The position numbers and the translations under genes were made by a program. The notes under the pieces were generated by a model. That model had not been told where the DNA came from, made no database searches, and was given only the letters and a program-made list of their open reading frames with translations. This document shows positions 34,397 through 46,415 of a DNA stretch of 64,000 nt, in pieces (within the stretch, counting starts at the first letter, position 1; every line of letters starts with the position of its first letter). Source of the stretch: Buddleja alternifolia (Eukaryota > Streptophyta > Magnoliopsida > Lamiales > Scrophulariaceae); contig CM033396.1 of NCBI GenBank assembly GCA_019426215.1, forward strand, positions 32,407,154-32,471,153. The letters run 5' to 3'.

Positions 34397-35760
34397 ATTA
34401 TCAATAAACATCCCATATGATAAATTCTAGTATGATAAATTATCAATAAACATCCCATATGATAAATTCTAGTATGATAAATTATCAATAAACATCCCAT
34501 ATGAAAGAATTTTATCTTCAAACGTAAGCTAAAATTTATAAACAATTTTGCGCGACTTCACGAGAAAGTCCATAACTCACTGTACGGTAGTTGGAATCAT
34601 ATGAATTTTTTTTTCTTTCAAAGTGAACATATAGAGCTTTCTGAAAATGCTTGATACATTACCAAAAATCTCTAGTATAAAACAGTTTTTCTTTCAAATA
34701 TAAGCTAAAATTTGTCAACTATTTTGCGCGACTTCACGAGAAATACCATAACTCACTATACGTTGCTCGGAATCATACCGCTTTTTTACATTCAAGGTAG
34801 ACACATAAAAATTTCTAAAAATGTATGAAACATTATCAAAAAATGTCTAGTATAAAACAGTTTTTCCTTCAAACATAAGATAAAATTTGTCAACTATTTT
34901 GCGCTACTTCACGAGAAAGTCCATAACGCATTGTACGATGCTCGAAATCATAAACCCTTTTTTTATTTCAAAGTAGACACATAGGAATTTATAAAAATGC
35001 ATGCCATATTATCAAAAAACATCTAGTATGAAACAGTTTTTTCTTCAAACGTAAGCTAAAATTTATAGACAGTTTTGCGCGACTTCACGAGAAAGTCCAT
35101 AACTCACTATACGATGGTCGGAATCATATGAACTTTTTTTATTTCAAAGTGAACAAATAGACCTTTTTGAAAATATTTGATACATTACAAAGAAATATGT
35201 AATATGAAACAGTTTTTCCTTCAAACATTAGCTAAAATTTGCTTACAGTTTTGCGCGACTTTACGAGAAATACCATAACGCATTGTACGTTGCTCGGAAT
35301 CATAAACTGCTTTTTTACTTTAAAGATAGACACATAGAGTTTTCTAAAAATGTATGACACATTATCAAAAAATGTTTGGTATAAAACAGTTTTTCCTTCA
35401 ATCATAAGCTAAAATTTGTCAACTATTTTGCACGATTTCACGAGAAGTCCATAACGCATTGTACGATGATCGAAATCATAAACCCTTTGTTTTTCTTTCA
35501 AAGTAGACACATAGGAATTTCTAAAAATGTATGATACATTATCAAAAAACATCTAGTACGAAACAGTTTTTTCTTCAAACATAAGTTAAAATTTATAGAA
35601 AGTTTTGCGCGACTTAACGAAAATGTCCATAACGCACTGTACGATGCTCGAAATAATAAAATATTTTTTTCTTTTAAAATTAGACACATAGGGCTTTCTG
35701 AAAATATATGACACATTATCAAGAAATGTCCAGAACTAAGCCGCTTTCCTATCAAAATAT
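34397..35760 (+). repeat. Satellite array, ~177-bp monomer
   Basis: The marker (A)AACAGTTTTTYCTTCAAA recurs with its CAG at 34684, 34858, 35034, 35210, 35387 and 35564, and a decayed copy is near 35741. The steps are 174, 176, 176, 177, 177 and ~177 bp. Each monomer also carries TTTTGCGCGACTTCACGAGA and CATAACKCAYTGTACG. About seven diverged copies. The monomer length is close to one nucleosome repeat, as is common for centromeric or heterochromatic satellites. Confidence 0.85.
34401..34500 (+). repeat. 42-bp sub-repeat at the satellite edge
   Basis: TCAATAAACATCCCATATGA recurs at 34401, 34443 and 34485, exactly 42 bp apart. The unit resembles TATCAAAAAACATCTAGTATGAA of the 177-bp monomer, so it is a local amplification of a monomer part where the satellite meets the broken LTR. 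Confidence 0.85.
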
Positions 35761-35774
35761 AAGCTAAATTTAAT

Positions 35775-37045
35775 ATGCATTCATACGTCGATATTATGTA
35801 CTAATACGTGATATTAAGTGTACCCGTACGTCGATTGATAGACAACAATACGTCAATTGACTTGCATTCATATGTCAATTTGAATGTACTAATACATCAA
35901 ATTAAATGTATTATTATGTTAATTGATAGACAACCATACGTAATTTTTAGAAAATAATACGCCAATTGACTTGAAACCATACATCAATATTATGTATTAA
36001 TACGTCATATTAAGTGTACCTATAAATCGATAGATATACAATAATACGTCAATTGACTTGCATTCATACGTCAATTTGAATGTACTAATATGTCATATTA
36101 AATGTATTTTTACGTCAATTGATAGACAACCATACATCATTTCCAGAAAATAATACGTCAATTGATAGACAACCATATGTCATTTCCAGAAAATAATACG
36201 TCAATTGACTTGCAACCATATGCCAATATTATGTATTAATACATCATATTAAGTGTAATATATGTCGATAGATATACAATAATACGTCAATTGACTTGCA
36301 TTCATACATCAATTGATATGTATACATACGTCAATTGATATGTAGTCTTACGTCAATTAATATGTAAACATACATTAATTGATATAATACATACGTCAAT
36401 TGATATGTAGCCATACGTTAATTGAGTTGTATCCATACATCAATTGATATGTAGCCATACGTCAATTGATATGTAGCCATACATCAATTGATATAATACA
36501 CACGTCAATTGCTATGTAGTCATACGTCAATTGATAAAATACATACGTCAATTAATATGTAGCCATACGTCAATTGGGTTGTATACATACGTCAATTGAC
36601 ATGTATCCATACGTCAATTGATATGTAGCCATACGTCAATTAATATGTATACATACGTAAATTGATATGTAGTCATACGTCAATTAATATGTATACATAC
36701 GTCAATTGATATAATGCATACGTCAATTGATATGTAGCCATACGTCAATTGAGTTGTATACATATGTCAATTGATATGTAGCCATACATCAATTGATATA
36801 ATACATACGTCAATTGATATATAGTCATACGTCAATTGAGTTGTATACATACGTCAATTGATATGTATCCATACGTCAATTGATATGTATACATACGTCA
36901 ATTGATGTGTAGCCATACGTCAATTGATGTGTAGCCATACGTCAATTGATGCGTAGCCATACGTCAATTGATGCGTAGCCATACGTCAATTGATATGTAG
37001 CCATCTGTCAATTGATATGTAGACATACGTCAATTAATGCATATT
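35775..37045 (+). repeat. Minisatellite array A, unit CATACGTCAATTGATATGTAG
   Basis: Dozens of ~21-22 bp units with core TACGTCAATTGA and linkers ATATGTAGCCA, ATATGTATACA or TATAATACA. Units at 36300-37020 are regular. Units at 35775-36300 are more variable and show a higher-order pattern (AATACGTCAATTGACTTGCA at about 35847, 36041 and 36280). No coding potential. Confidence 0.9.
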
Positions 37046-37354
37046 TTGCTCCAAGTATGTTGTTTAATGCACCTCCGTGACATTAAAATATATATAACAT
37101 GCGCAAGTATAAGCATGTGAATGAGTGTTTCAAAACTACAAACTCACACAATTTACACATGTGATCACTAGTAGTAGTGTTTACACACATTATGTTTGAG
37201 AAAGATATGTACCTTTATTGATTCAACTCCTATTATTCTCCAATAAATTGTATAATCCAACTTTAAAATATTACAAATATATACAATCATTCCTTTAAAA
37301 AATGCTATGGCGTTTAGGGTTTAGGGTTTGGGGTTTCATGATATAGGGTTCATG
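37046..37354. other. Spacer between the two inverted arrays
   Basis: About 310 bp of unrelated AT-rich sequence. It contains a short plant-telomere-like stretch at 37312-37336 and no gene. Confidence 0.7.
37312..37336 (+). repeat. Short interstitial telomere-like repeat
   Basis: GTTTAGGGTTTAGGGTTTGG, then GGTTT and degenerate AGGGTT copies over the next 25 bases. Two exact TTTAGGG units. Confidence 0.6.
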
Positions 37355-38625
37355 GTTTACATTAATTGACGTATGTTTACATGTAAATTGACTTATAATT
37401 GTATAATACATTGTATAATACAACGAAACATGACTTGCTTCAACTGACGTATGTTTACACCAAAATGACGTAAGTTTACGTTAAAATGACGTAACTTTAG
37501 TTCCAATCGACGTATTGTGACATATAAAATGAAGTATTATTACATATAACTTACTTAATTGAAACGACGTGTAGGCACACACCAATGACGTATGGATAAT
37601 ATCAATTGACGTATATATAATTGACGCAAGACTACATATCAATTGACGTATGGATACATATCAATTGACGTATGTATACAACTCAATTGACATATGACTA
37701 CATATTAATTGATGTATGGATACATATCAATTGAAGTATGTATACAGCTCAATTGATGTATGGCTACATATCAATTGAGTATGTATTATATCAATTGACG
37801 TACGGATACATGATGTCAATGGACGTATGGATACATATCAATTGACGTATGTATACAACTCAATTGACGTATGGATACAACTCAAATGACGTATGGCTAC
37901 ATGTCAATTGATGTATGTATTATATCAATTGACATATATATTATATCAATTGATGTATGACTACATATCAATTGACGTATGGATACAACTCATTTAACGT
38001 CTGACGTCATATCAATTGACGTATGGCTACATATAAATTAACGTATAGCTATATATCAATTGACGTATGTATTATATCAATGGACGTATGGATACATATC
38101 AATTGACGTATGTATACAACTCAATTAACGTATGGCTACATATCAATTGATGTATGTATTATATCAATTGACGTATGTATACATATTAATTGACGTAAGG
38201 CTACATATCAATTGACGTATGTATACATATCAATTGACGTATGTATACATATCAATTGACGTATGGATACATGTCAATTGACGTATGACTACATATCAAT
38301 TGACATATAGCTACATATCAATTGACGTATGTATTATATCAATTGACGTATGTATTATATCAATTGACGTATGTATACAACTAAATTGACATATGGCTAC
38401 ATATCAATTGACGTATGTATTATATCAATTGACGTATTTATACATATTAATTGACGTAAGACTACATATTAATTGACGTATGTATACATATCAATTGACG
38501 TATGGCTACATATCAATTGGCGTATGGATATATGCCAATTGACATATGTATACAACTCAATTGATGTATGGCTACAAATCAATTGACGTATTTCTATATA
38601 TAAAATGACGTACTTTTCAAAGATG
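37355..38625 (-). repeat. Minisatellite array B, inverted copy of array A
   Basis: The same unit in the opposite orientation: on the plus strand TATCAATTGACGTATGGCTA, where array A reads the complement. Units at 37600-38600 are regular; 37355-37590 are degenerate. Its last ~250 bp are also found ahead of duplication units 2 and 3 (49697 and 52711). Confidence 0.9.
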
Positions 38626-38989
38626 TTGGGTTACATATACAATTACGTATTACATATCAAATGATCAAGCACACCACCAAAAACGCATCGAACCCACATG
38701 TTTTCCACCTTAACCATCTTTCAAACTCTCACATCTTTCGACTCCACTGAGAAATTTCAAATGCTTGATAGAATTCAAACTACCTACGAATTCAAATTCT
38801 CCTCATTTTTCTTTGATAATTTAAATTTCAAGACACCCCTGATCTACAAACAGAATAAAAGATATAATATCAACATGATTGGCAAAAGAATAGTTGCACT
38901 ATTACAATATTTATGTAATTTTGAATGTATTTAACAAAGAAATATACAAATACATGATAAAGAAGCTCAATCATCTACCCCTCTTGTCT

Positions 38990-39780
38990 TCAGGTTTCCT
39001 GAATCAGGAACTCATAAAATTCAGTCTTCATCTTAGAATTCGATTTCTTAATATCACCCCCATGTAAGGTTGAACTGGAGATAGTGCCGACTCCATCGCC
39101 GGTGCTTTTGTGTGTGTTTTTCCCATAGTTTTGGATAGAGCTTGCTCTAAGCAAATCCTTTTTATGTGTTCTTCTTACAGGAATTGTTCCTTGTGGCCAT
39201 CTCCCATTCATGTGCCACAACTGACTTATTATTGTCTTTCCTCCCTTTTCATTATTCTTCCTCAATTCTTTTCTCTCACTAAATACCACCCCTTCTGGAT
39301 GGTAACTAGGCTTCATCTGCAAACAATTAAAAATCTCAATCACCATCAATAAAAAAAGGGAAGAAAGATTAAAATGGAACATAAATGAAATAATTATTAA
39401 CGAGTGATGCTATATACCACATTACCACTTCACCGTTTTTTCACTTCTTTTAATTTCAGTGAGAACTGAATGTAATAAATTCATTTGATTTGATTTCCAT
39501 AAGTTAACATAACAAATGAATATCTTACCGAATCAAAGATTGGTGAAAAAATGTGAAGAATAAACGGTGGTATATAACATTGAAAATGAATGGAGAAAAA
39601 AAGAAGATAATTATTGACTTAACTAATTAACCTGAATTGTGTGGTTTTTAAAGTAAGGATGATCGAACGCTGGTTGATGAGATATATGTACACAGTCTAT
39701 AATATCACCATCTGGGCTCTACTTAAAAAACACCAAAATAATTTGTCAGTTAAATCCTCATTTACACACATAAATTAAAC

Positions 39781-39831
<51 letters not shown>

Positions 39832-39990
39832 ACCTTGATGGATTTGAGAGACGGCTTGTTGAGACAGCTCAAATAGCGTTTAACTTCAAGATTCCGGCGA
39901 GCCAAACTCAACCTCGCTGCCGTTCCATTTAATGGCGCCGTTAACAGAAGTACAAACCACAAAAGTACCCCAATTCTGGTGCCCCACACA
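38990..39990 (-). pseudogene. Neprosin-family (DUF239) propeptide fragment, copy 1
   Basis: Three exons on the minus strand with correct GT-AG borders. Exon 1 (~39990-39834) has a hydrophobic signal-like GVLLWFVLLLTAPLNGTAA, then LARRNLEVKRYL and SLKSIK. Exon 2 (39718-39632, 29 codons) has [21 protein letters not shown]. Exon 3 (39316-38990) has MKPSYHPEG, QLWHMNGRWPQGTIPVRRT and DLLRASS. This is the neprosin activation-peptide domain of plant secreted proteins. The catalytic neprosin domain that should follow (GHQHAIAYVEG...) is absent; exon 3 runs into unrelated codons and a stop. Exon 1 lacks an ATG (an in-frame TGA precedes it), and a normally Cys position reads Trp (GRWP). A dead gene fragment. 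Confidence 0.75.
39782..39828. repeat. (AT)n(GT)n microsatellite
   Basis: Lies in intron 1 of the neprosin fragment. It is shorter in copy 3 (54205-54240), showing length change since the duplication. Confidence 0.9.
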
Positions 39991-40314
39991 ACTCAGCACA
40001 CAAGACTAAACATCAACACTAGAGCTTCGCCGCCTCCGCCTGCTTCCCCTCCTTTGATTCCCACCATCCCGACCGGCGGCGTTTTTGATTCCCGCAAGTG
40101 GGTTTTCATCAGCGTCGAAATCGGAGCAGTGGTCTTGGTTCTGTTTGCCTCTGGGTTTGCGATCTGGTTCTTCTTCTTCCACCGCCATAAGTCCCTGCCT
40201 CCACCTCCCAAGCAGCTTGCGCATGATGATGAAGATGAGTCGGGGGGAAGGGAAGAGAGAAAGAGTGGAGAGAAGAGAGTGGCTGAGAAAAGAGTTTTGG
40301 AATTTTGTGTTTAA
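39979..40314 (+). CDS. Hypothetical proline-rich single-pass membrane ORF, copy 1
   Basis: 111 codons. The N-terminus is Ser/Pro-rich (RASPPPPASPPLIPTIP). A predicted membrane segment follows (VFISVEIGAVVLVLFASGFA, about residues 42-66), then HRHKSLPPPPKQ and a charged tail. It lies head to head with the neprosin fragment and overlaps its exon 1 by about 12 bp. Copy 3 keeps the frame with three substitutions, while copy 2 retains only the tail. The layout (Pro-rich, TM, basic stop-transfer) looks like the N-terminal part of a receptor- or formin-like membrane protein, but I do not recognise it and it may be a captured exon. Confidence 0.4.
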   Translation: MPHTTQHTRLNINTRASPPPPASPPLIPTIPTGGVFDSRKWVFISVEIGAVVLVLFASGFAIWFFFFHRHKSLPPPPKQLAHDDEDESGGREERKSGEKRVAEKRVLEFCV

Positions 40315-40454
40315 TTGAGGACATTTTTGTCTTTTCACAGCCACTGGGGAATTCATCCAAATTTTGATTTTAAACTAGGGAGTGCAGACTTTAAAAATAG
40401 GAGGGGGGACTGATTCATGAATTGAAAAGTGAATTAGGGATTTATCTCTAATTT

Positions 40455-40493
<39 letters not shown>

Positions 40494-41752
40494 CTCTTAG
40501 TACAGTTATTATAATATTTAAGAATTAAACACAAAGTAATAACATTACATCTTAGCTGCGTTAACATTGAAATGGACCCATATTGTAATATTATTATTCT
40601 AGTATTGAACTTGCATTTACAGCCTGCCTTATTTATAATCTCCACTTAAATTAATATGCATAGACGCTTCTTTTCTTTTTCCTTTTTTGTCTGTTTTAGT
40701 TTTGAAGCTTTTCAAGTTATCTTACAATATTTACCAAAAAAAAAAAAAAAAAGTAGTCACCTTATATGTTGCGAGATCAGCTAATCAATGCCTCTATAAA
40801 TGGGTCACAAATTATTATGTTACTAAAGATTATTTTTGTCATGAATACTCATACATTTTAATTTAATGTCATGAAATATTGTGATATTGTAGCATTATAT
40901 TACTGATTAATATGCTTATTTGGGGCTCTATAATTTCTGCATTTATATTTGAATTTCTATTTTTAAAGATCGCACAGTCCATTCCAACCCGCAAAGGGCG
41001 AGTTTGACACTTGTCAGATCAGATTTAGGCTAAGATCGTGAAAAACTAGCAAGAATGCCCAACCCACAGGGTCACACCGTTCCTAAATATTCCTAAAAAT
41101 CCTAAACCACTAAATTTATAATGATTATGATCATTGCTATAACGAAAATCGTGTCTATAGTTAAAAGGGGTGTTTGCTTACCACCACTGTATTTGGGGCT
41201 GAAAAATGAATCAAGCTGCCTGATATTTGAGATCGTTTGCTAAAAGGTTGTTTTTGAGTTCAGTTTGTTAACATATCAATCCAAGGTTGAACAACATTTT
41301 GTGTGTTCGATACCCTTAAAATTCGGCTCAAACTCTACTCAATTAGTAAATAATGATAAAAATATGTGTAAAAAAATCTAGTTACTCGAGCTCAACTTGT
41401 GTTTGACTTGACTAACCCTCAAACCAAATTCAAATACAAATTCTAAAGCTCGAGAATATTTCAAACAAATTTGAACAGCAACTTCCCAACCCAACTCAAC
41501 TTGTTTACTGCCCTATGCTATGTTCTCTAACTTTTCTCTCGAGTCCATCTAACAAAAAGGTAAGAGCTAATAAAATATTATCAATAAGTTAACAAAACAC
41601 TTTCTAAATATAAGGTGAGAAAACTTCAATATTTAACAATATCATAATTTTTATTAAAAGTTACAAAAAAGAATCGACTAAAAATTACAAGGTGGGTATT
41701 ATTTAAATATATTGATGTGTGTCCAATTCACATCAATAATATTTATATAATA
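40315..41752. other. Non-coding interval of unit 1
   Basis: Contains a (TA)n run at about 40463-40491, an A run at 40736-40752 and AT-rich unique-looking sequence. The segment ending at 41516 (CTCAACTTGTTTACTGCCCTA) is the reverse complement of a hAT-like MITE terminus also seen at 48468. No gene recognised. Confidence 0.5.
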
Positions 41753-42308
41753 ATATAGGGATAATTGCGTAATATATGATAATATAAAGCACAAAATGTA
41801 AATGAACATAAAATATAACGTGGTTCGGTATAATATGACCTACGTCCAAGGGGTGTAAAGTTCGTCTGGTTTTTCTCTATAGTTTATACTTATTTTACAA
41901 TGGATATCTTCTCCTTTATTCATCTTTATGATGGGTATTTATACAAGTTGTAGAGAATCTTCAATATGGTAGATAAATAAATGCTTGGTTTTCTTTCCTT
42001 AATCACATAATGTAATTATTTCTAATTAGGATCTTCTTAATTGGGCTAGATCTAATCAAGAGATTAGGCCTGATTAATCAGAGATTTTGGTCTTGATCTC
42101 CTCGTCTTTCTATGAAAAGTCTTTGATTTTATTGATCTTGTCTCCAGCCTTGTCATATGTAGACAGGTCTAGATCAGTTAGCTCTTCCTGAGGTGCTGGA
42201 TCGGGGCGGCAGCCTTCTAGAAGAAACCAGATCCGTCTTCTCAATGGGTTTTAGCCCACTAAGCATTGGGTTTGTCAGCTTGGCTCAGTATCCAATTTCC
42301 ACCTACAT
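41753..42308 (+). repeat. Possible solo-LTR remnant
   Basis: TGATAATATAAAGCAC to CCACCTACA. The inner ATAACGTGGTTCGGTATAAT and CCTACGTCCAAGGGG are phrases I associate with plant copia LTR starts. No TSD is visible. Also in copy 3 (~56152-56708), absent from copy 2. Confidence 0.3.
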
Positions 42309-42461
42309 CATATGTAATGTTACATCTCACGACTAATTGAAATGAAATAGTTTCGGCCTTCGGAGATAGAAATTAATTATTTAAATATCTTTTTTATATT
42401 ATAGTGCCTTATCCTCGATTTATGGAAAAATTATTTTGTATGTTATAATATATTATTAAGA

Positions 42462-43991
42462 GTTAATTGTTCTAATTGCCCTTCTTATTTAGTGTAATTA
42501 CTGTCCAACTCACTTATTTTGAACACAAAATAGATACCATATTTTTAGAATAGACCTTACAATCGCCTCTTCCGTTAGAAAACTAACCAAATTAACTAAT
42601 GCCATCAAAAAATATTTTTCAAATTTTCTATTTTGTCCTTCTCTTAGTTAACTCTTTTTGACCAAAAAACCTCTGTGAAGGTGAATGTAGTTTTTCAAAA
42701 AAAAGGAGTGTGTAATGTTAATTTTCAACCTTTAAATATATAATTTCATAAGAAACTTGTTAAAATCTTGACAATGAAGTGCAAATTTGAATTTATACCA
42801 AGTTGAGACAATTTAGGTGAATTTAACTAAGCAACTAAGGGAATTATTAAAAAAAAAAAAAATTAACAATTAAGGGAAAATACTCGATGAAGTTCTACTA
42901 AATGTGAACCAAAATCGCATACTGAATACCTTATTGAATATTTTGATTCAACTAGATTGTTTATAAATAAATAATTTTTCTAAAAAATAAAATAAAAAAT
43001 TAAGATAAGGAGTCAAATTTATTAAAAAAATAAAAATATCAATGAAAATTATATTTATATATATATATATAAGACATTGTATTTGGTCCAAATATGGTAC
43101 AATTGCCTTCTTACAATGAAACCTTACAATAACCCCTTCATATAGAAAACTAATCGAATTTGCTAACATCTTCAAAAAAAATATTTTCCAAAACTTATAG
43201 ATGGCCCTTCTCCTAGTCAACTTTCTTTGACCAAAAAACCTCTGAGGGCGTGAATGTAATTTTTCAAAATAAGACGTGTGTAATTGTGACTTTCAACCAT
43301 TAACTATATAAATATATGATTTATAAGAAACTTGTTAATATCTTGATAATGAAGTGCAAATTCGAATTTATGCCAATCTGAGACAATTTAGATGAGTTTA
43401 ATTAACCAATTAAAGGAATACACTCGATGAAGTTGTACCAAATATAAGCATAAATAGCAGATTGCATACCTTGTTGAGTATTTTTATTCCACTAGATTTT
43501 GTATAAATAAATATTTTTTCTAAAAAAATAAATAAGATAAGGACGCACATTTTATTAAAAAATAAAAATATTTATGAAATTATATAAAAATAAAACATCA
43601 TATCTGCTCCAATACAGTACGACTCTCAATGCTTATTGAATTGAATACCAAACTATTTATAAAATTAAGCATATACTTAGTTTTGATTGATTTAAGAGCA
43701 ACATCACAATTCAATATAGATAAAGCCAAATTAGTAGGTTGACAGAAAATATAAATCAATTAGTAAAATTAAATAAGTTGAGAGAAAATAAATATATATA
43801 AAATTATAATAAAAAAAAAGAAATAAAAATATGCAATCAAAAAATATAAAGACAAAAGAAGTAAAGACAATGAGTCATGGAGGGCGAATGTAATGTTATA
43901 TTATAATATGGAGGTGTCTGTTATACGTTCAAAATAAGTGAATTGAACTATTAATTACACTAAATAAGGAGAGTAGTTAGTGTTATTAACC
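42462..43991. mobile_element. ~1.5-kb foldback element with internal direct duplication, copy 1
   Basis: The left end (CTTATTTAGTGTAATTA near 42481, then ACTCACTTATTTTGAAC) is inverted at the right end (GTTCAAAATAAGTG and TAATTACACTAAATAAG near 43927-43969). Between the ends a ~540-bp unit occurs twice (ACCTTACAAT, AGAAAACTAA, TTTGACCAAAAAACCTCTG near 42656 and 43227). A third partial terminus is at 44085-44170. No transposase. Confidence 0.6.
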
Positions 43992-44254
43992 TTATTTTAA
44001 TTATTGTTTTGAAACGAGAGTAAGATTGTCATTTTACACTTTCTATGAGGCTTGACTAACGATCATTAGTCGGAGGGTGTCAAGATTTTATTATAAGAAG
44101 GGGCATCCGTTATGTGCCCAAAATAAACTGACCGAACCATAATTACAATTTAAGAAGGTTGGTTAGTGTAATTGACCATTTATTAAATACAGAGTGAGCC
44201 AATGAAGACAAATATTTCACTATCTTGGTATATTTGAAGTAAAAATATTTTCGA

Positions 44255-44603
44255 CTCCAACCTATGTCATTGAGAGCACTTTAGTCCTCAATCTATTATT
44301 TTGACACCCAACTACCCAATTTTTGTCACTATGACACTTCAGTCCATTTGACCATCGCCGGCGAGATCTTTAGGAATGTTTCGTCCAAATTTGCCAAAAA
44401 TTGTGCATTTTGCACCCTACCATATAACATTTGTGAACTCCTGCTCTCATTCATTACATAATATGTGCACTTTGTCAGAATATTCCAAATGATTCCGCAA
44501 GCAACGGCCAAATTAACTGAAGTGCCACAATTGACAAAAAATGGGTAATCAAATGTCAAACTTAATAGATTGAGGACTAAAGTACTCTCAGCGGCATTGT
44601 AGA
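44255..44603. mobile_element. ~350-bp MITE with ~75-bp TIRs, copy 1
   Basis: TGAGAGCACTTTAGTCCTCA at 44271 pairs with TGAGGACTAAAGTACTCTCA ending at 44590, and the arms remain complementary to CACTTCAGT/ACTGAAGTG. The outer border is approximate and no clear TSD was found. The long open frames around 44329-44673 on the minus strand are a by-product of this element. Confidence 0.75.
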
Positions 44604-46415
44604 CTAACAGTGTGTACACAAATATGTGAAAACCAATAAACTGCATTGTAAGGCCAATTGTGTGGTAGAACACTCAGATGACCAACACAAAGTTTCCTTG
44701 GGAGTAAAATAAACTGATGCAAACATCTGTAGCAAAACAATACACATCCTTTCAAAGAAATACTCATATGCAGCGGATTTTGCCTACACCGAACAGTGCG
44801 GATGGTGCTATACTGCTGATCTATCGTCAGCCAAACAGTTGTGTGTAACACTAAAACCGATTCTTCCATGAATTTTCCTCCTTTTACCCGTACTTGGCTT
44901 TGAGTAAGCCAAACAAACGATTAGATAGTATCTGCTGTGATACAAAGAGGAACGTATCACACCCTTTAAGCAGAAAAGAATGTGATTATGCAGGATGGGA
45001 TAAAAATCAAAGAACTCTGATTCTATTCATAACTCTCTTCTCGTTTCATACAAACAATTATATAGTTACACACTCTTAATTTTATGCCCAAGAGCTGAAA
45101 ACTACAAGTTAGGATGACACAGGAAGAAAAACCGGAATATAAAGCAGGAGAATGAACACTCATAGGTGTCTACAAACCATACAAGTGATAAAAGCCCAAA
45201 TCATGTACACTTGAGCACCACACATACACAAATATAGAACAAACCATTTGTTGTTCATAAGTTTTTCTATACAAGCACGGGCACAGAAAATATCTGGTCC
45301 ACTAAGGGTCAAACACTCGAAAAAGCTGATCAAATCTCAATGCAGCCGCTAACAGTCCATAGGAGACACTTGATTTGAAACTCCAGGAAAAGAAAGAATG
45401 GCTTGTCCATAAATCGTCATTTAAAGAAACCCTGAACCAAAGTTTGGCATGTCATGGCATCAGATAAACTTAAGCGTTTCTCAGGCTATTTTTATCTAAT
45501 CAAGAATTTTCTCCTCTCAAGGTTTAGGCCAATGTGTAGCAACGCTGATCACATGCGTATGGTTGTCTCATTTCGTGTTGTATGTTGTTGAGTTATGTCA
45601 CGCTGCAACTGATGCAACCCTCATTTGACATTGTTAATTTTGGAACTGAATAGACTGTTTGGAGTCTCTATTACAAAAGTCCTTGACACGTGGACTAGAA
45701 GAATACCGTAACGAATATGGGTCTTACTTTCTCAATTCATCCTTGACAAGCTACAACCTTGTCATCGTTTGTCAACAATAAACTTATCCTCAAACAAAAT
45801 GATGAGCTACCTGAGTCACAAGACGTTATCCAAATCTTGCACCAAGCACTGAGTTATAGAATATAGTCTCACAGCTAAAGACCACTCAGAGTGCTCAAAG
45901 TCTCTCTCAAGTGGGAAAACCAAAATCTAAACTGGCCGGGAAAGAAAGACGTCCCCAGCTTGTGCCAGCATTTTTTCTTCCTCTCTTCGATCATGGAAAA
46001 TAGGTAGCAAGGAAAAAGACCTACATCCATTATCCAATCGTCGTTTAAATTTACTTTGACAAAACTCATCTAAGATGACAAATATCTGATCCGTCATTTT
46101 TCTCCTTGCAACTTAAAAGACATTAGAAATTCTATCTGCTAAAACCACACAAATTCTTCACAACAGAACGTATTAACACCATCACCTTGCAATACACTAT
46201 GTACCAACTCTCACAAATTAATCTTTTACCCAAATCAAACAATATAAATAACTCACACCGGAATTGCTTTCACAATCGATACCATTTCAATATTCAAACT
46301 AAATCAAAATTCAAAATCAATATCCGAGATTCGAACATTTATGCATTGTATTCAAGATAGCACACGAATTCATCGATTTCTCATTAAACAGCGAATAAAA
46401 GGGAAAAAAAATCAA
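44604..46415. other. Non-coding interval, possibly 3' part or introns of the gene fragment at 46416
   Basis: Mixed-composition sequence without repeats I recognise and without convincing exons. It is strongly conserved between copies 1 and 3, but so is everything in the unit. Confidence 0.4.

Noticed and set aside
35775..38625. CRISPR-like array
   Set aside because: The unit is repeated without unique spacers, has variable linkers and an inverted partner, and lies in a plant genome. It is a minisatellite.
38698..38934. 78-codon plus-strand frame repeated in three units
   Set aside because: Copy 3 has an in-frame TAA from one substitution, and the frame is not conserved beyond what recent duplication gives. 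No recognisable domain.
44329..44869. Minus-strand frames of 114 and 93 codons, conserved in copy 3
   Set aside because: The first lies inside a MITE with long TIRs and the second in its flank. Conservation equals that of surrounding non-coding DNA.
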